This document shows positions 16,316-23,274 of a stretch of 46,381 nucleotides of DNA, one piece after another. The DNA lies in NCBI GenBank assembly GCA_050304175.1, contig JBNLDE010000220.1:1-46381 (forward strand). Reading direction: 5' to 3'. The DNA comes from JAIOIW01 sp050304175 (GTDB lineage: Bacteria; Pseudomonadota; Alphaproteobacteria; Rhizobiales; Rhizobiaceae). Both the position numbers and the translations under genes were made by a program. A model generated the notes under the pieces. The model had not been told where the DNA came from. It saw only the letters and a list, made by a program, of their open reading frames with translations, and made no database searches. The number at the start of each line of letters is the position of its first letter. The first letter of the stretch is position 1.

Positions 16316-16344
16316 TGTATACAACTCGTACGCAGTTTTGGCAA
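16316..16344 (-). promoter_or_regulatory. Sigma-70 promoter of the metF-like gene with overlapping GTATAC operator
   Basis: On the minus strand, TTGCCA (16344-16339) is followed after exactly 17 bases by TATACA (16321-16316), about 33 bases before the start codon. The -10 is embedded in the palindrome TGTATACA (16316-16323), the same core found upstream of the GntR and LigM-like genes. A protein bound there would block the polymerase, so repression by the GntR-family regulator is the simplest reading. Confidence 0.7.
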
Positions 16345-16411
16345 TACTTCGCATCCGATGAGTGCCTATCCACTGTTTAACGTGCTTTTCGCGGATTTTC
16401 ACATCCGTTCG

Positions 16412-16438
16412 GTATGCAGGTGTTCGTTGAATGCATAC
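16412..16438. promoter_or_regulatory. Inverted repeat GTATGCA-N13-TGCATAC
   Basis: Seven-base arms match exactly. It lies about 70 bp upstream of the -35 of the metF-like gene, where activators bind. Its right part TGCATACAT resembles the GTATACAT box found in this locus, so it may be a weak or split version of the same operator. Function is inferred from position only. Confidence 0.4.
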
Positions 16439-16599
16439 ATTACCAATGCCTGGGCAAACAACGGGATCCGCGGCGGCACCCCACTGCCTCCCCACCGCAG
16501 CAACGCCGGCGGGCCCGCGCGGCGCAGACCGCCGCACGCGGATTTTCGCGGCGTAATCCTGGTGGGGCGGACGGATCCGGTCTGCGGGGAGCAGTGCCG

Positions 16600-17448
16600 C
16601 TAGCGCGCGAACACGACCGTCTTGCGCCCGTTGACCAATACCCGGTCCTGCAGGTGCCAGGTCACCGCGCGGGCCAGAACCCGGCGCTCGATGTCGCGCC
16701 CCTTGCGCACCAGATCCTCCGGCGTATCCGCATGCGTCACATGCTCGACGTCCTGGGTGATGATGGGGCCCTCGTCGAGGTCTTCGGTCACGTAATGGGC
16801 CGTCGCGCCGATCATCTTGACGCCACGCTCGTGGGCCTGGTGGTAGGGCTTTGCGCCCTTGAAACCGGGCAGGAAGGAGTGGTGGATGTTGATGCAGCGC
16901 CCGGAGAGGTAGGCAGAGAAATCATCGGACAGGATCTGCATGTAGCGCGCCAGAACGACGAGCTCGGCTCCGGTTTCCTCGATCACTTGTTTTATGCGGG
17001 CTTCCTGGTCGGCCTTGGTGTCCCGGGTAATCGGGAAATGATGATAGGGGATGCCGCGATGCAGGGTGAGGTTCAGCGCTTCGGCGGGGTGGTTCGAAAC
17101 AATGCCGACGCACTCCATGTCCAGTTCGCCGATCCGCATCCGGTAAAGCAGATCGCCCATGCAGTGATCGAACTTGGAGACCAGGATCAGCACACGCCGC
17201 TTCTCGCCCGCGGCCCGCAACCTCCAGTCCGCCCCGATATCCGTGGCGATGACATCAAGGGAACGCCTCAGGCCGTCCGGCGCACCGTCCTTGGAAAAGG
17301 CAGTGCGCATGAAGAACTTGCCGGTTTCCGGATCGTCAAACTGTTGCGCCTCTGTGATGTTGCCCCCGTTCTGCGCCAGGCAGGTGGCCACTGCCGCCAC
17401 GATACCGGGCCGGTCTTCGCAGCTCAGGGTCAGGATATAGTCGGTCAT
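16600..17448 (-). CDS. purU: Formyltetrahydrofolate deformylase
   Basis: 282 residues from ATG 17448; an ATG at 17451 is also possible, but GGAG spacing (five bases) favours 17448. An N-terminal ACT domain (TDYILTLSCEDRPGIVAAVA) is followed by the formyltransferase-like hydrolase domain with CINIHHSFLPGFKGAKPYHQA (catalytic N and H) and HYVTEDLDEGPII (catalytic D). PurU hydrolyses 10-formyl-THF to formate and THF. Being 70 bp after the TRAP permease and before a metF-like gene, it most likely serves to clear one-carbon units from demethylation and not its textbook role in purine synthesis. Confidence 0.92.
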   Translation of the reverse strand: MTDYILTLSCEDRPGIVAAVATCLAQNGGNITEAQQFDDPETGKFFMRTAFSKDGAPDGLRRSLDVIATDIGADWRLRAAGEKRRVLILVSKFDHCMGDLLYRMRIGELDMECVGIVSNHPAEALNLTLHRGIPYHHFPITRDTKADQEARIKQVIEETGAELVVLARYMQILSDDFSAYLSGRCINIHHSFLPGFKGAKPYHQAHERGVKMIGATAHYVTEDLDEGPIITQDVEHVTHADTPEDLVRKGRDIERRVLARAVTWHLQDRVLVNGRKTVVFAR

Positions 17449-17518
17449 CATGTCTCCAATCGGGTATTGTCCGCGCGGCTGCGCGCCGCCGCGATCACGG
17501 TCGGGCTCGTCAATTCGC

Positions 17519-18823
17519 CTATCCGATCATGGTGTCGGGCAGGACGAGGACGATCTGGGGAAACAGCACGAGAATGATCAGGGTCACCAGCATGGCAATC
17601 CAGAACGGGATCACGCCGACAAAGATCTGGCCGAGCGGGACATTGCGCGCCACCGATTTGACGATGAAGACGTTGATGCCGACCGGCGGCGAGATCAACC
17701 CCATCTCGAGTGTCAGCACCACGAGCACGCCAAACCAGATCGGATCGACGCCTAGCTGGGTGATGATCGGGAAAAAGATCGGCAGGGTCAGCACCATCAT
17801 GGCAAACCCTTCCAGGAAGCACCCGAGCACCAGATAGATCGCGAGGATCAGGGCCAGGACCGAAAGGACCGACATGTTGAGGCCGGATATGGCGGAGCCG
17901 ACGAACTGCGGAATATGACTGAGCGCGAGAAAGGGATTGATGAGATGCGCCGCGATCAGGATGAGCATGACCGTCGCGGTCGTGACGATGGAGTCCTTGG
18001 TCGCATCCCAGAGGGTAGCCACGGTGAGCTTCGCGGTAAAAAAGCCGATCGCAATCACGAAGCCGGCGCCGACCGCGGCCGCCTCGACCGGTGAAAAGAC
18101 GCCACCGTAGATTCCGCCAATGGTAACAAAGATCACAAAAGCGATCGGTCCGGCGCCGACAAACGCCCGCAGTTTCTCGCGCGCGGTCGTTTTCGGACCG
18201 GTCGGTCCGAATGCCGGGTTCCACCAGCATATCGCGCTGACCGTCAGAACGAAGAGCGTGAGCAGCAGCAGGCCCGGCAACACCCCTGCGAGGAACAGCC
18301 GCCCGATCGATTGTTCGGTGAGGATCGCGTAGATCACAAACCCGGTGGAGGGCGGGATCAGGATTCCGAGCGTGCCGCCGGCGGCGACAACCCCGGTCGA
18401 AAGGCGCGGGTCATAGTCGAAACGCTCCATCTCGGAGAGCGCCACCTTGCCCATGGTCAGGGCCGAGGCAACCGAAGAACCGGACAGTGCGGCGAAACCG
18501 CCGCAGCCGATCACTGTGGCGGACGCCAGGCCGCCGCGGATCTGGCCGATGATGGCGTAGGCCGCGTCGTAGAGCTTTCGGCTCATGCCCGTGGCGGACG
18601 CAACGTTGCCCATCAGGATGAACAGGGGAATGACGACCAGCTCGGGCGACGACGCGAGCGTGAAGGCTTCGGAAGCCAGCGTGCTGTTGGCCGCATTGTA
18701 TCCGTTCAGGGCGGCGATCCCGAAATAGCCGACGACAAACATGGCAAATGCCACCGGTATCCGGATGATGACCAACAGCAGGAGGACGGCGAGACCGATC
18801 AGGCCGATGGTCGACTCGTTCAT
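17519..18823 (-). CDS. dctM: TRAP transporter large permease (DctM)
   Basis: 434 residues from ATG 18823, which overlaps the DctQ stop codon by four bases (ATGA). About twelve hydrophobic spans; DctM signatures include GGFAALSGSSVASALTMGKV and GGTLGILIPPSTGFVIYAI, with the repeat in the second half PVGINVFIVKSVA. It forms the sodium-driven channel of a three-component TRAP importer in the inner membrane. It is followed by purU 70 bp downstream. Confidence 0.93.
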   Translation of the reverse strand: MNESTIGLIGLAVLLLLVIIRIPVAFAMFVVGYFGIAALNGYNAANSTLASEAFTLASSPELVVIPLFILMGNVASATGMSRKLYDAAYAIIGQIRGGLASATVIGCGGFAALSGSSVASALTMGKVALSEMERFDYDPRLSTGVVAAGGTLGILIPPSTGFVIYAILTEQSIGRLFLAGVLPGLLLLTLFVLTVSAICWWNPAFGPTGPKTTAREKLRAFVGAGPIAFVIFVTIGGIYGGVFSPVEAAAVGAGFVIAIGFFTAKLTVATLWDATKDSIVTTATVMLILIAAHLINPFLALSHIPQFVGSAISGLNMSVLSVLALILAIYLVLGCFLEGFAMMVLTLPIFFPIITQLGVDPIWFGVLVVLTLEMGLISPPVGINVFIVKSVARNVPLGQIFVGVIPFWIAMLVTLIILVLFPQIVLVLPDTMIG

Positions 18824-19326
18824 CTCGGCGGCTCCTGCGTGCGGACATCGCGTCGGCCGAACGCCAGTTCGACAGCGCGCAACGCCATCCCGAACGCCGT
18901 CAGAACGGCGAATGCGCACAAGGCCCACTGAAACCACGCCTTGGGGAGGTTCAGAAGGTTGGTGGACAGGTTCAGCATCAACGAGAGCTGGGCGCTGGCG
19001 AACACAGTCCAGGCGATCATGAGGAATATCGCGGCGCCGAGAAGCGCGGAAACGATGTCAATCAACCAGTTGAAGCGGTCCGCGAAAAAACGTTCGAAGA
19101 CGTCGATTGCGATATGGCCGCCCTGCCGGTCGCAAACCGCCATCGCGCCGAAGACAACGATGACCATGGTCATGGTGATCAGGTCCTGCGAGCCCAGCAG
19201 CGGATACCCGACCGCGCGGCCGATGACATCGACGAGGATGACAACCACCTCGACGAGCAGACCCGCAGAACCAATAATCGCGGACAGGCCGATCAGCCTG
19301 TCCGCAATCTGCCGCATTGCCAGCAT
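18820..19326 (-). CDS. dctQ: TRAP transporter small permease (DctQ)
   Basis: 168 residues, four membrane spans. The conserved DctQ segment VDVIGRAVGYPLLGSQDLITM followed by DRQGGHIAIDVFERFF is clear. An alternative start at ATG 19317 is equally plausible, as neither has a strong ribosome site. It starts 5 bp after the binding-protein stop and overlaps dctM by four bases, so the three TRAP genes are one unit. It scaffolds the large permease. Confidence 0.9.
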   Translation of the reverse strand: MLAMRQIADRLIGLSAIIGSAGLLVEVVVILVDVIGRAVGYPLLGSQDLITMTMVIVVFGAMAVCDRQGGHIAIDVFERFFADRFNWLIDIVSALLGAAIFLMIAWTVFASAQLSLMLNLSTNLLNLPKAWFQWALCAFAVLTAFGMALRAVELAFGRRDVRTQEPPR

Positions 19327-19331
19327 CGGGT

Positions 19332-20315
19332 TTATTCGCCCCGCATCGCCTTGAGCACGTCGGCCGCGCCGAGATCGGCTATGACCTTGTCAGACACCGC
19401 GAGGGTGATCTTGGCAAAGGCGTCGACTCCGTCGGCATCGAGCTCGATCACGGTCTTGTTCGGGTCGGCCTTGAGCGCGGCAATCGTCTTGTCAGCCTTG
19501 GCGTTCCAGGCGTCTTCCGCGCTCTTGGACAGCCCGCGTCCGCTATTGGCGTCGATCGCCGCCTTCTGGTCGTCGGGGAGCGAGTCGTACTTGGCCTGGT
19601 TCATGACCGCGAAAAACGCAATCCGGCCAAGCGGGGCACCGATCGTGTAGCTGTTGGCGACTTCCAGCAGCTTGAAATCGGCGATCGCGCTCGATCCCGT
19701 GATGATGCCGTCGATCAGCCCTGTCTGCAGGGCGTTGTAGACCTGCGGAATCGGCATCTGCACCGGGGTTGCGCCCAGCGCCTTGACCACATCGGCGGCA
19801 ACGGCGCCGGCGACGCGGATCTTCAGACCGGCCAGGTCCTCCGGCTTGCGGATCTCGCGATCCCGCATGATCATGACATTGGGCTCGGACACCCACAATG
19901 CGAGCGGCTTGGTGCCCGGATACTCGGACGCCAGGTGGCCGTCATAGGCGTTCCACAGCATGTCATAGCCGGTCGCGCCCGGTTTCACCGAGCCGGGCAG
20001 CTCGACGATCATCGTTTTGGGAAATTGCGACGAGGTATAGCCCTGCAGCCCCCACGACATGTCGGCGGCGCCCTGGACCACGCGCACATATTGCTCGACC
20101 GGTCCTGCGCCGAGCTCGCCGCCCGGATAATTGCGGATCGTCAGCGCACCATTGGTCGCCGCCGAAACCCCGTCGGCGAGCTTGTCTATGAGCGAGGCGG
20201 TAATCGTGTGTTGCGGCGGCACGAAAGAAGCGAACTTCAGCTCCTCGGCCTTCGCCGCGACGGTCAGTCCGGCAACGGCGAACGCCATTGCGGCAAGCTT
20301 GATTCCATATTTCAT
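19332..20315 (-). CDS. dctP: TRAP transporter substrate-binding protein (DctP)
   Basis: 327 residues. Two ATGs are close together (20321 and 20315); GGGAGGA lies one base from the first and seven from the second, so 20315 is chosen. The signal peptide MKYGIKLAAMAFAVAGLTVAAKA is cleaved before EELKFASF. DctP features include PPQHTITASLIDKLADGV, the helix-connecting region LAGLKIRVAGAV with the arginine that binds the substrate carboxylate, and MPIPQVYNALQTGLIDGIITGS. TRAP binding proteins take organic acids, so an aromatic or other carboxylate bearing a methyl group fits the neighbouring demethylase; the actual ligand is unknown. Confidence 0.9.
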   Translation of the reverse strand: MKYGIKLAAMAFAVAGLTVAAKAEELKFASFVPPQHTITASLIDKLADGVSAATNGALTIRNYPGGELGAGPVEQYVRVVQGAADMSWGLQGYTSSQFPKTMIVELPGSVKPGATGYDMLWNAYDGHLASEYPGTKPLALWVSEPNVMIMRDREIRKPEDLAGLKIRVAGAVAADVVKALGATPVQMPIPQVYNALQTGLIDGIITGSSAIADFKLLEVANSYTIGAPLGRIAFFAVMNQAKYDSLPDDQKAAIDANSGRGLSKSAEDAWNAKADKTIAALKADPNKTVIELDADGVDAFAKITLAVSDKVIADLGAADVLKAMRGE

Positions 20316-20376
20316 CGTCATTCCTCCCAATGAGTGACAGGTCAAGATTGAAATCGCGGGGTCTTCGGGTCAAGCG

Positions 20377-20402
20377 GACTCCCGGCCCTGCGACCGGGAG
20401 TC
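20377..20402 (-). other. 9-bp stem-loop between the LigM-like gene and dctP
   Basis: GACTCCCGG (20377-20385) pairs exactly with CCGGGAGTC (20394-20402) around eight bases, starting just past the LigM-like stop codon (20410). No T-run follows on the minus strand, so it probably sets expression ratios or protects the upstream mRNA and does not end transcription fully. It could equally be a weak terminator preceding a separate TRAP promoter. Confidence 0.45.
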
Positions 20403-20409
20403 GCCATGG

Positions 20410-21822
20410 TCAGCCGGCTTGCTTGGTGCGCCAGCTGTCCGCGTAGTTTTCGCGAGCCTCCGCCGCATAGGGCGTCTCGGCGACGCGCACGCGGATTTCG
20501 GCCTGCTTGTGCAACTCGGTCGAGGTCTTGCCGGTCGGCTCGGGCTCGCCCCATTTCAGGGTCAGGATATCGTTGACCTGAACGCTCTGGTCGACCACGC
20601 CCAGCGAAAGCATGCAGCGTTCGTTGTACGAGTAGCCGTTGAACATCGACATGCCGACCATCTTGTCGCCTTTCATGACCATGTCGGCCGAGGACGATGC
20701 GTAGTTGGGCTGCGGGAAGTCGATCCACTTGTAGGGCGTGCCCTCTTCGAACGCACTCGCGATCACCTTCAGCACGTCTTCACGATTCCACTCGAAAGTG
20801 ACTTTCTTGCGGTTGGTGGTGCTGTCCTTCATTTTCAGAAGGGCCTGCTTGCCGATGAAGTCGTCCTTCTTCCAGCCGATATAGAAGTCATAGCCCAGTT
20901 CGAACGGATTGACGTAGTAGTCCTCGATATTGTCGGACACAAACGATCCGCCGATGGCGCCGCCAGCTTCGTAGCTGTCGGCGCCGAGCCACTGACGGTA
21001 TTCGGCCAGCATGCCGTCGCCGGTGTAGATGCCCGGCAGCGGCGACGGGATCCAGCCCGATTCCAGCGTGTTGGTCGAGTAGGCGCGGCTACCGCACTGC
21101 ACGAGGTTGACGCCGGCGTCGCGCGCGGCCTGCAGAATGGTCGAATGAATGTAGTCCTTGTCCTTGTAGGGACCCCAGATCTCGAGGCCGGGCGCGCCGG
21201 ACATGCCGTGGCGCAGCGCCTGTACCTTGCGGGAGCCGATGTTGATCCAGTCGACATGGAAGAACTTGATGTCGGGGATCGGGCCGCCATTCATCTTCTC
21301 GAAGATCGCCGGCGCGTCGGGGCCCTGGATCTGGAAACGGTAGTGCTCACGGAGCACCCTTTCGCCCTCGGGCCGGCTCGGGCTGCGCGGATCATAGCGC
21401 AGGCGGACGTTCCAGTTGCCGTAGGCAGCGGCGAACATGAGCCAGTTCGAAGTCGGGGCGCGGCCCACCAGGATGAACTTGTCGTCACGCTCGCGGAAGA
21501 TGATGTGGTCGCCGATGACATGACCATTCGGCGTGACCGGAACGAAATGCTTGGCGCGGTTCAGGGGAAAATTGTGGAACGCGTTGATGCCGTGATAGGC
21601 GAGGAACTCTTCGGCCTGCGGCCCTTCGACGATCACTTCGTCCATGTGGTGCGACTGATCGAACAGAACCGCGCTCTTGCGCCAGGCTTCCTGTTCGACG
21701 CGCCAGTTGGAGAACTCCGGCGCAACCACAGGGTATACATACATGCCGATTTTGGAATTGCGCAACATCTTAACAGCGTTGCCGTTTGCCGCGATCGCGG
21801 CTTCCAAGCTTGAAATTGCCAT
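20410..21822 (-). CDS. LigM/DesA-like THF-dependent O-demethylase (aminomethyltransferase family)
   Basis: 470 residues from ATG 21822 with GGGAGG eight bases upstream. The GcvT-like fold is complete, and the sequence resembles LigM of Sphingobium SYK-6 (vanillate/3-O-methylgallate demethylase, 471 residues) throughout: LRNSKIGMYVYPVVAPEF, LFDQSHHMDEV, FILVGRAPTSNW, KFFHVDWINIG, RHGMSGAPGLE and LESGWIPSPLPGIYTGDG. From memory, active-site residues reported for LigM (Tyr31, His60, Arg122, Tyr247) have counterparts Y30, H59, R121 and Y248. The reaction moves a methyl group from an aryl methyl ether to THF, giving 5-methyl-THF. The operator upstream and the folate enzymes downstream support this. 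The substrate is not determined; DMSP or methylamine-type demethylation is less likely but not excluded. Confidence 0.8.
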   Translation of the reverse strand: MAISSLEAAIAANGNAVKMLRNSKIGMYVYPVVAPEFSNWRVEQEAWRKSAVLFDQSHHMDEVIVEGPQAEEFLAYHGINAFHNFPLNRAKHFVPVTPNGHVIGDHIIFRERDDKFILVGRAPTSNWLMFAAAYGNWNVRLRYDPRSPSRPEGERVLREHYRFQIQGPDAPAIFEKMNGGPIPDIKFFHVDWINIGSRKVQALRHGMSGAPGLEIWGPYKDKDYIHSTILQAARDAGVNLVQCGSRAYSTNTLESGWIPSPLPGIYTGDGMLAEYRQWLGADSYEAGGAIGGSFVSDNIEDYYVNPFELGYDFYIGWKKDDFIGKQALLKMKDSTTNRKKVTFEWNREDVLKVIASAFEEGTPYKWIDFPQPNYASSSADMVMKGDKMVGMSMFNGYSYNERCMLSLGVVDQSVQVNDILTLKWGEPEPTGKTSTELHKQAEIRVRVAETPYAAEARENYADSWRTKQAG

Positions 21823-21850
21823 GGTGAAACCTCCCACTCGATAAGGCTGA

Positions 21851-21860
21851 ATGTATACAT
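21851..21860. promoter_or_regulatory. GTATAC box upstream of the LigM-like gene
   Basis: ATGTATACAT is a perfect ten-base palindrome 28 bp upstream of the LigM-like start codon and 83 bp after the end of the GntR gene. It shares GTATACATGG with the site in front of the GntR gene and TGTATACA with the site in the metF-like promoter. FCD-type GntR proteins commonly bind short palindromes of the TNGTNNNACNA kind, which this fits. Confidence 0.7.
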
Positions 21861-21943
21861 GGTTACAGGAGGCACGCAGAATTGCAAGCGCAAATCGCGC
21901 CCGTGCGGCTTTCAGCGATGAATGACGTGCACCTGGACGGGCT

Positions 21944-22678
21944 TCAATCCACGACAAGCGCGAGACTGGAGATGCGCTCGATCAGGTCCTGCCCTTCGAC
22001 GAGAACATAATCCAGATTTCGGCGCGCCATGCGCGCGTGCTCCCGCGTGACCGCCTCGGCGCGGGCGCCTTCCCGGTCGGCAATCGCGGAAACGATGACG
22101 TGATGCTGGTCCTGCGCCGTGCGCAGAGAGCGCCGAAACGCCGTGATGTCCGACATGTTAGGCATGAAGGCCGACGGAGACGCGAACGGCAGGTGCATCA
22201 CACGTTCGACTTCGCGCCTGACAATCTCGCTGCCCGAAAGGCCGGCCAGCTCATGATGAAATTCGGCATTCAGCTCCGAATACGTATCAAAATCAAGATC
22301 ATCCGCCGCTTCTCCAAAGCAGCCATCGAGACCTTCGAGCAGCTTGCGCATGCGTCCCAGCGCCTCCGGCGAAACCCCGCGCTCCGCGGCAAGGCGCGCA
22401 GCCGTTCCCTCGAGGACGCCGCGCAGTTCGATCGCGTCGACGACGTCGGCAAAGCCGAACGTCCTGACCACGAACCCGCCGCTGGAGGCGCGGTCCAGCA
22501 ACCCCTCCTCGGCAAGGCGCGACATCGCCTCGCGAACCGGCGTGCGCGATATTTTCAGGTCTTCGGCCAACGGTACTTCGAACAGCCGCGTGCCGCCCGG
22601 AATGTCGCCGCTGAGGATCTTCTTGCGCAACTCGATGACTGCGCGCTTTGCGTGGGTCTTGCCCGAAGACTGGTCCAT
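21944..22678 (-). CDS. GntR-family (FCD/FadR subfamily) transcriptional regulator
   Basis: 244 residues from ATG 22678. The winged HTH spans about 8-75 (AVIELRKKILSGDIPGGTRL; ISRTPVREAMSRLAEEGLL). The FCD effector domain has the conserved metal/carboxylate ligands D and H in YSELNAEFHHELAGLSGS, DQHHVIVSAIADRE and the final REHARMARRN. It precedes the LigM-like gene by 121 bp on the same strand. GTATAC-centred boxes lie upstream of itself, the LigM-like gene and the metF-like gene, so it is the probable repressor of all three, released by the aromatic substrate or a product, as VanR does in Caulobacter. Confidence 0.88.
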   Translation of the reverse strand: MDQSSGKTHAKRAVIELRKKILSGDIPGGTRLFEVPLAEDLKISRTPVREAMSRLAEEGLLDRASSGGFVVRTFGFADVVDAIELRGVLEGTAARLAAERGVSPEALGRMRKLLEGLDGCFGEAADDLDFDTYSELNAEFHHELAGLSGSEIVRREVERVMHLPFASPSAFMPNMSDITAFRRSLRTAQDQHHVIVSAIADREGARAEAVTREHARMARRNLDYVLVEGQDLIERISSLALVVD

Positions 22679-22714
22679 CTGGATCTGTCGCCCTTCCCTA
22701 ATTCACGCGAGAAA

Positions 22715-22722
22715 GTATACAT
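22715..22722. promoter_or_regulatory. GTATAC box upstream of the GntR regulator gene
   Basis: GTATACAT lies 37 bp upstream of the regulator start codon and continues with GG as at the LigM-like box. On the minus strand the TATACT it contains is at a suitable distance for a -10 element, although the -35 is weak. Autorepression is the likely use. Confidence 0.6.
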
Positions 22723-22924
22723 GGAACAATCCGCAAGCGCCACATTTTCGCGCAAGACGGGTTCGAAGACCGATGCGGTCCGGCGCGATCCGCCCCGGTC
22801 AGGATGTATTCATTCAGGAGTATTTTCGACTTTCCGCCACCGAACGGCGGGACCGTGAAACGAACGAAACGGCACCTGCCCCGCCGCCGCGGGCGGGCGG
22901 TGGCCGTGTCCTCGCGGGGCGATC

Positions 22925-23272
22925 CTATTTTAGCGCGGCCGCATATTGTTCGGGTTTGAAGCCGACCAGCAGCGCGCCGTCGCGCTCCAGCACAGGGCGC
23001 TTGATCATCGACGGTTGCGCCAGCATCAGCGCCTTCGCCTTTTCGGCATCGATGTCCCGCTTGTCGGCGTCGGGCAGTTTTCGGAATGTGGTGCCGGCGC
23101 GGTTGAGCAGCATCTCCCAGCCGACTTCGCCGATCCAGCCGTCAAGCCGCGCCGCGTCGAGCCCCGCGCTCTTGTAGTCATGGAACGCGTAAGCGATCCC
23201 CTCGCCGTCCAGCCACTTGCGCGCCTTCTTGACCGTGTCGCAATTCCTGATGCCGCAGACGATGACCGACAC
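22925..23272 (-). CDS. ArsC/Spx/YffB-family thioredoxin-fold reductase
   Basis: 115 residues from GTG 23272, chosen since GGGAG of the guaA tail is five bases upstream; GTG codons at 23278 and 23284 are alternatives. The start SVIVCGIRNCDTVKKARKWL matches the YffB/ArsC-related family with a single redox cysteine in GIRNCDTVKKA. It continues with HDYKSAGLD, FRKLPDADK and MIKRPVLERDGALLVGF (the cis-Pro segment). These are glutathione- or thioredoxin-linked reductases of uncertain substrate; arsenate reduction is not implied. It begins 2 bp after guaA and is probably co-transcribed with it. Confidence 0.82.
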   Translation of the reverse strand: MSVIVCGIRNCDTVKKARKWLDGEGIAYAFHDYKSAGLDAARLDGWIGEVGWEMLLNRAGTTFRKLPDADKRDIDAEKAKALMLAQPSMIKRPVLERDGALLVGFKPEQYAAALK

Positions 23273-23274
23273 AG

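Larger units (their letters stand above)
16284..16599. other. Gene-free 316-bp region upstream of the metF-like gene
   Basis: No convincing gene is present. It holds the metF-like promoter (16316-16344) with an overlapping GTATAC box, and a perfect inverted repeat GTATGCA (16412-16418) / TGCATAC (16432-16438) with a 13-base spacer. The purU-proximal half (about 16450-16599) is GC-rich without a clear signal. Confidence 0.6.

Noticed and set aside
22860..22924. GC-rich stem as terminator of the guaA/ArsC-like unit
   Set aside because: The pairing is imperfect with several alternative registers and no T-run, so it is not reported as a feature.
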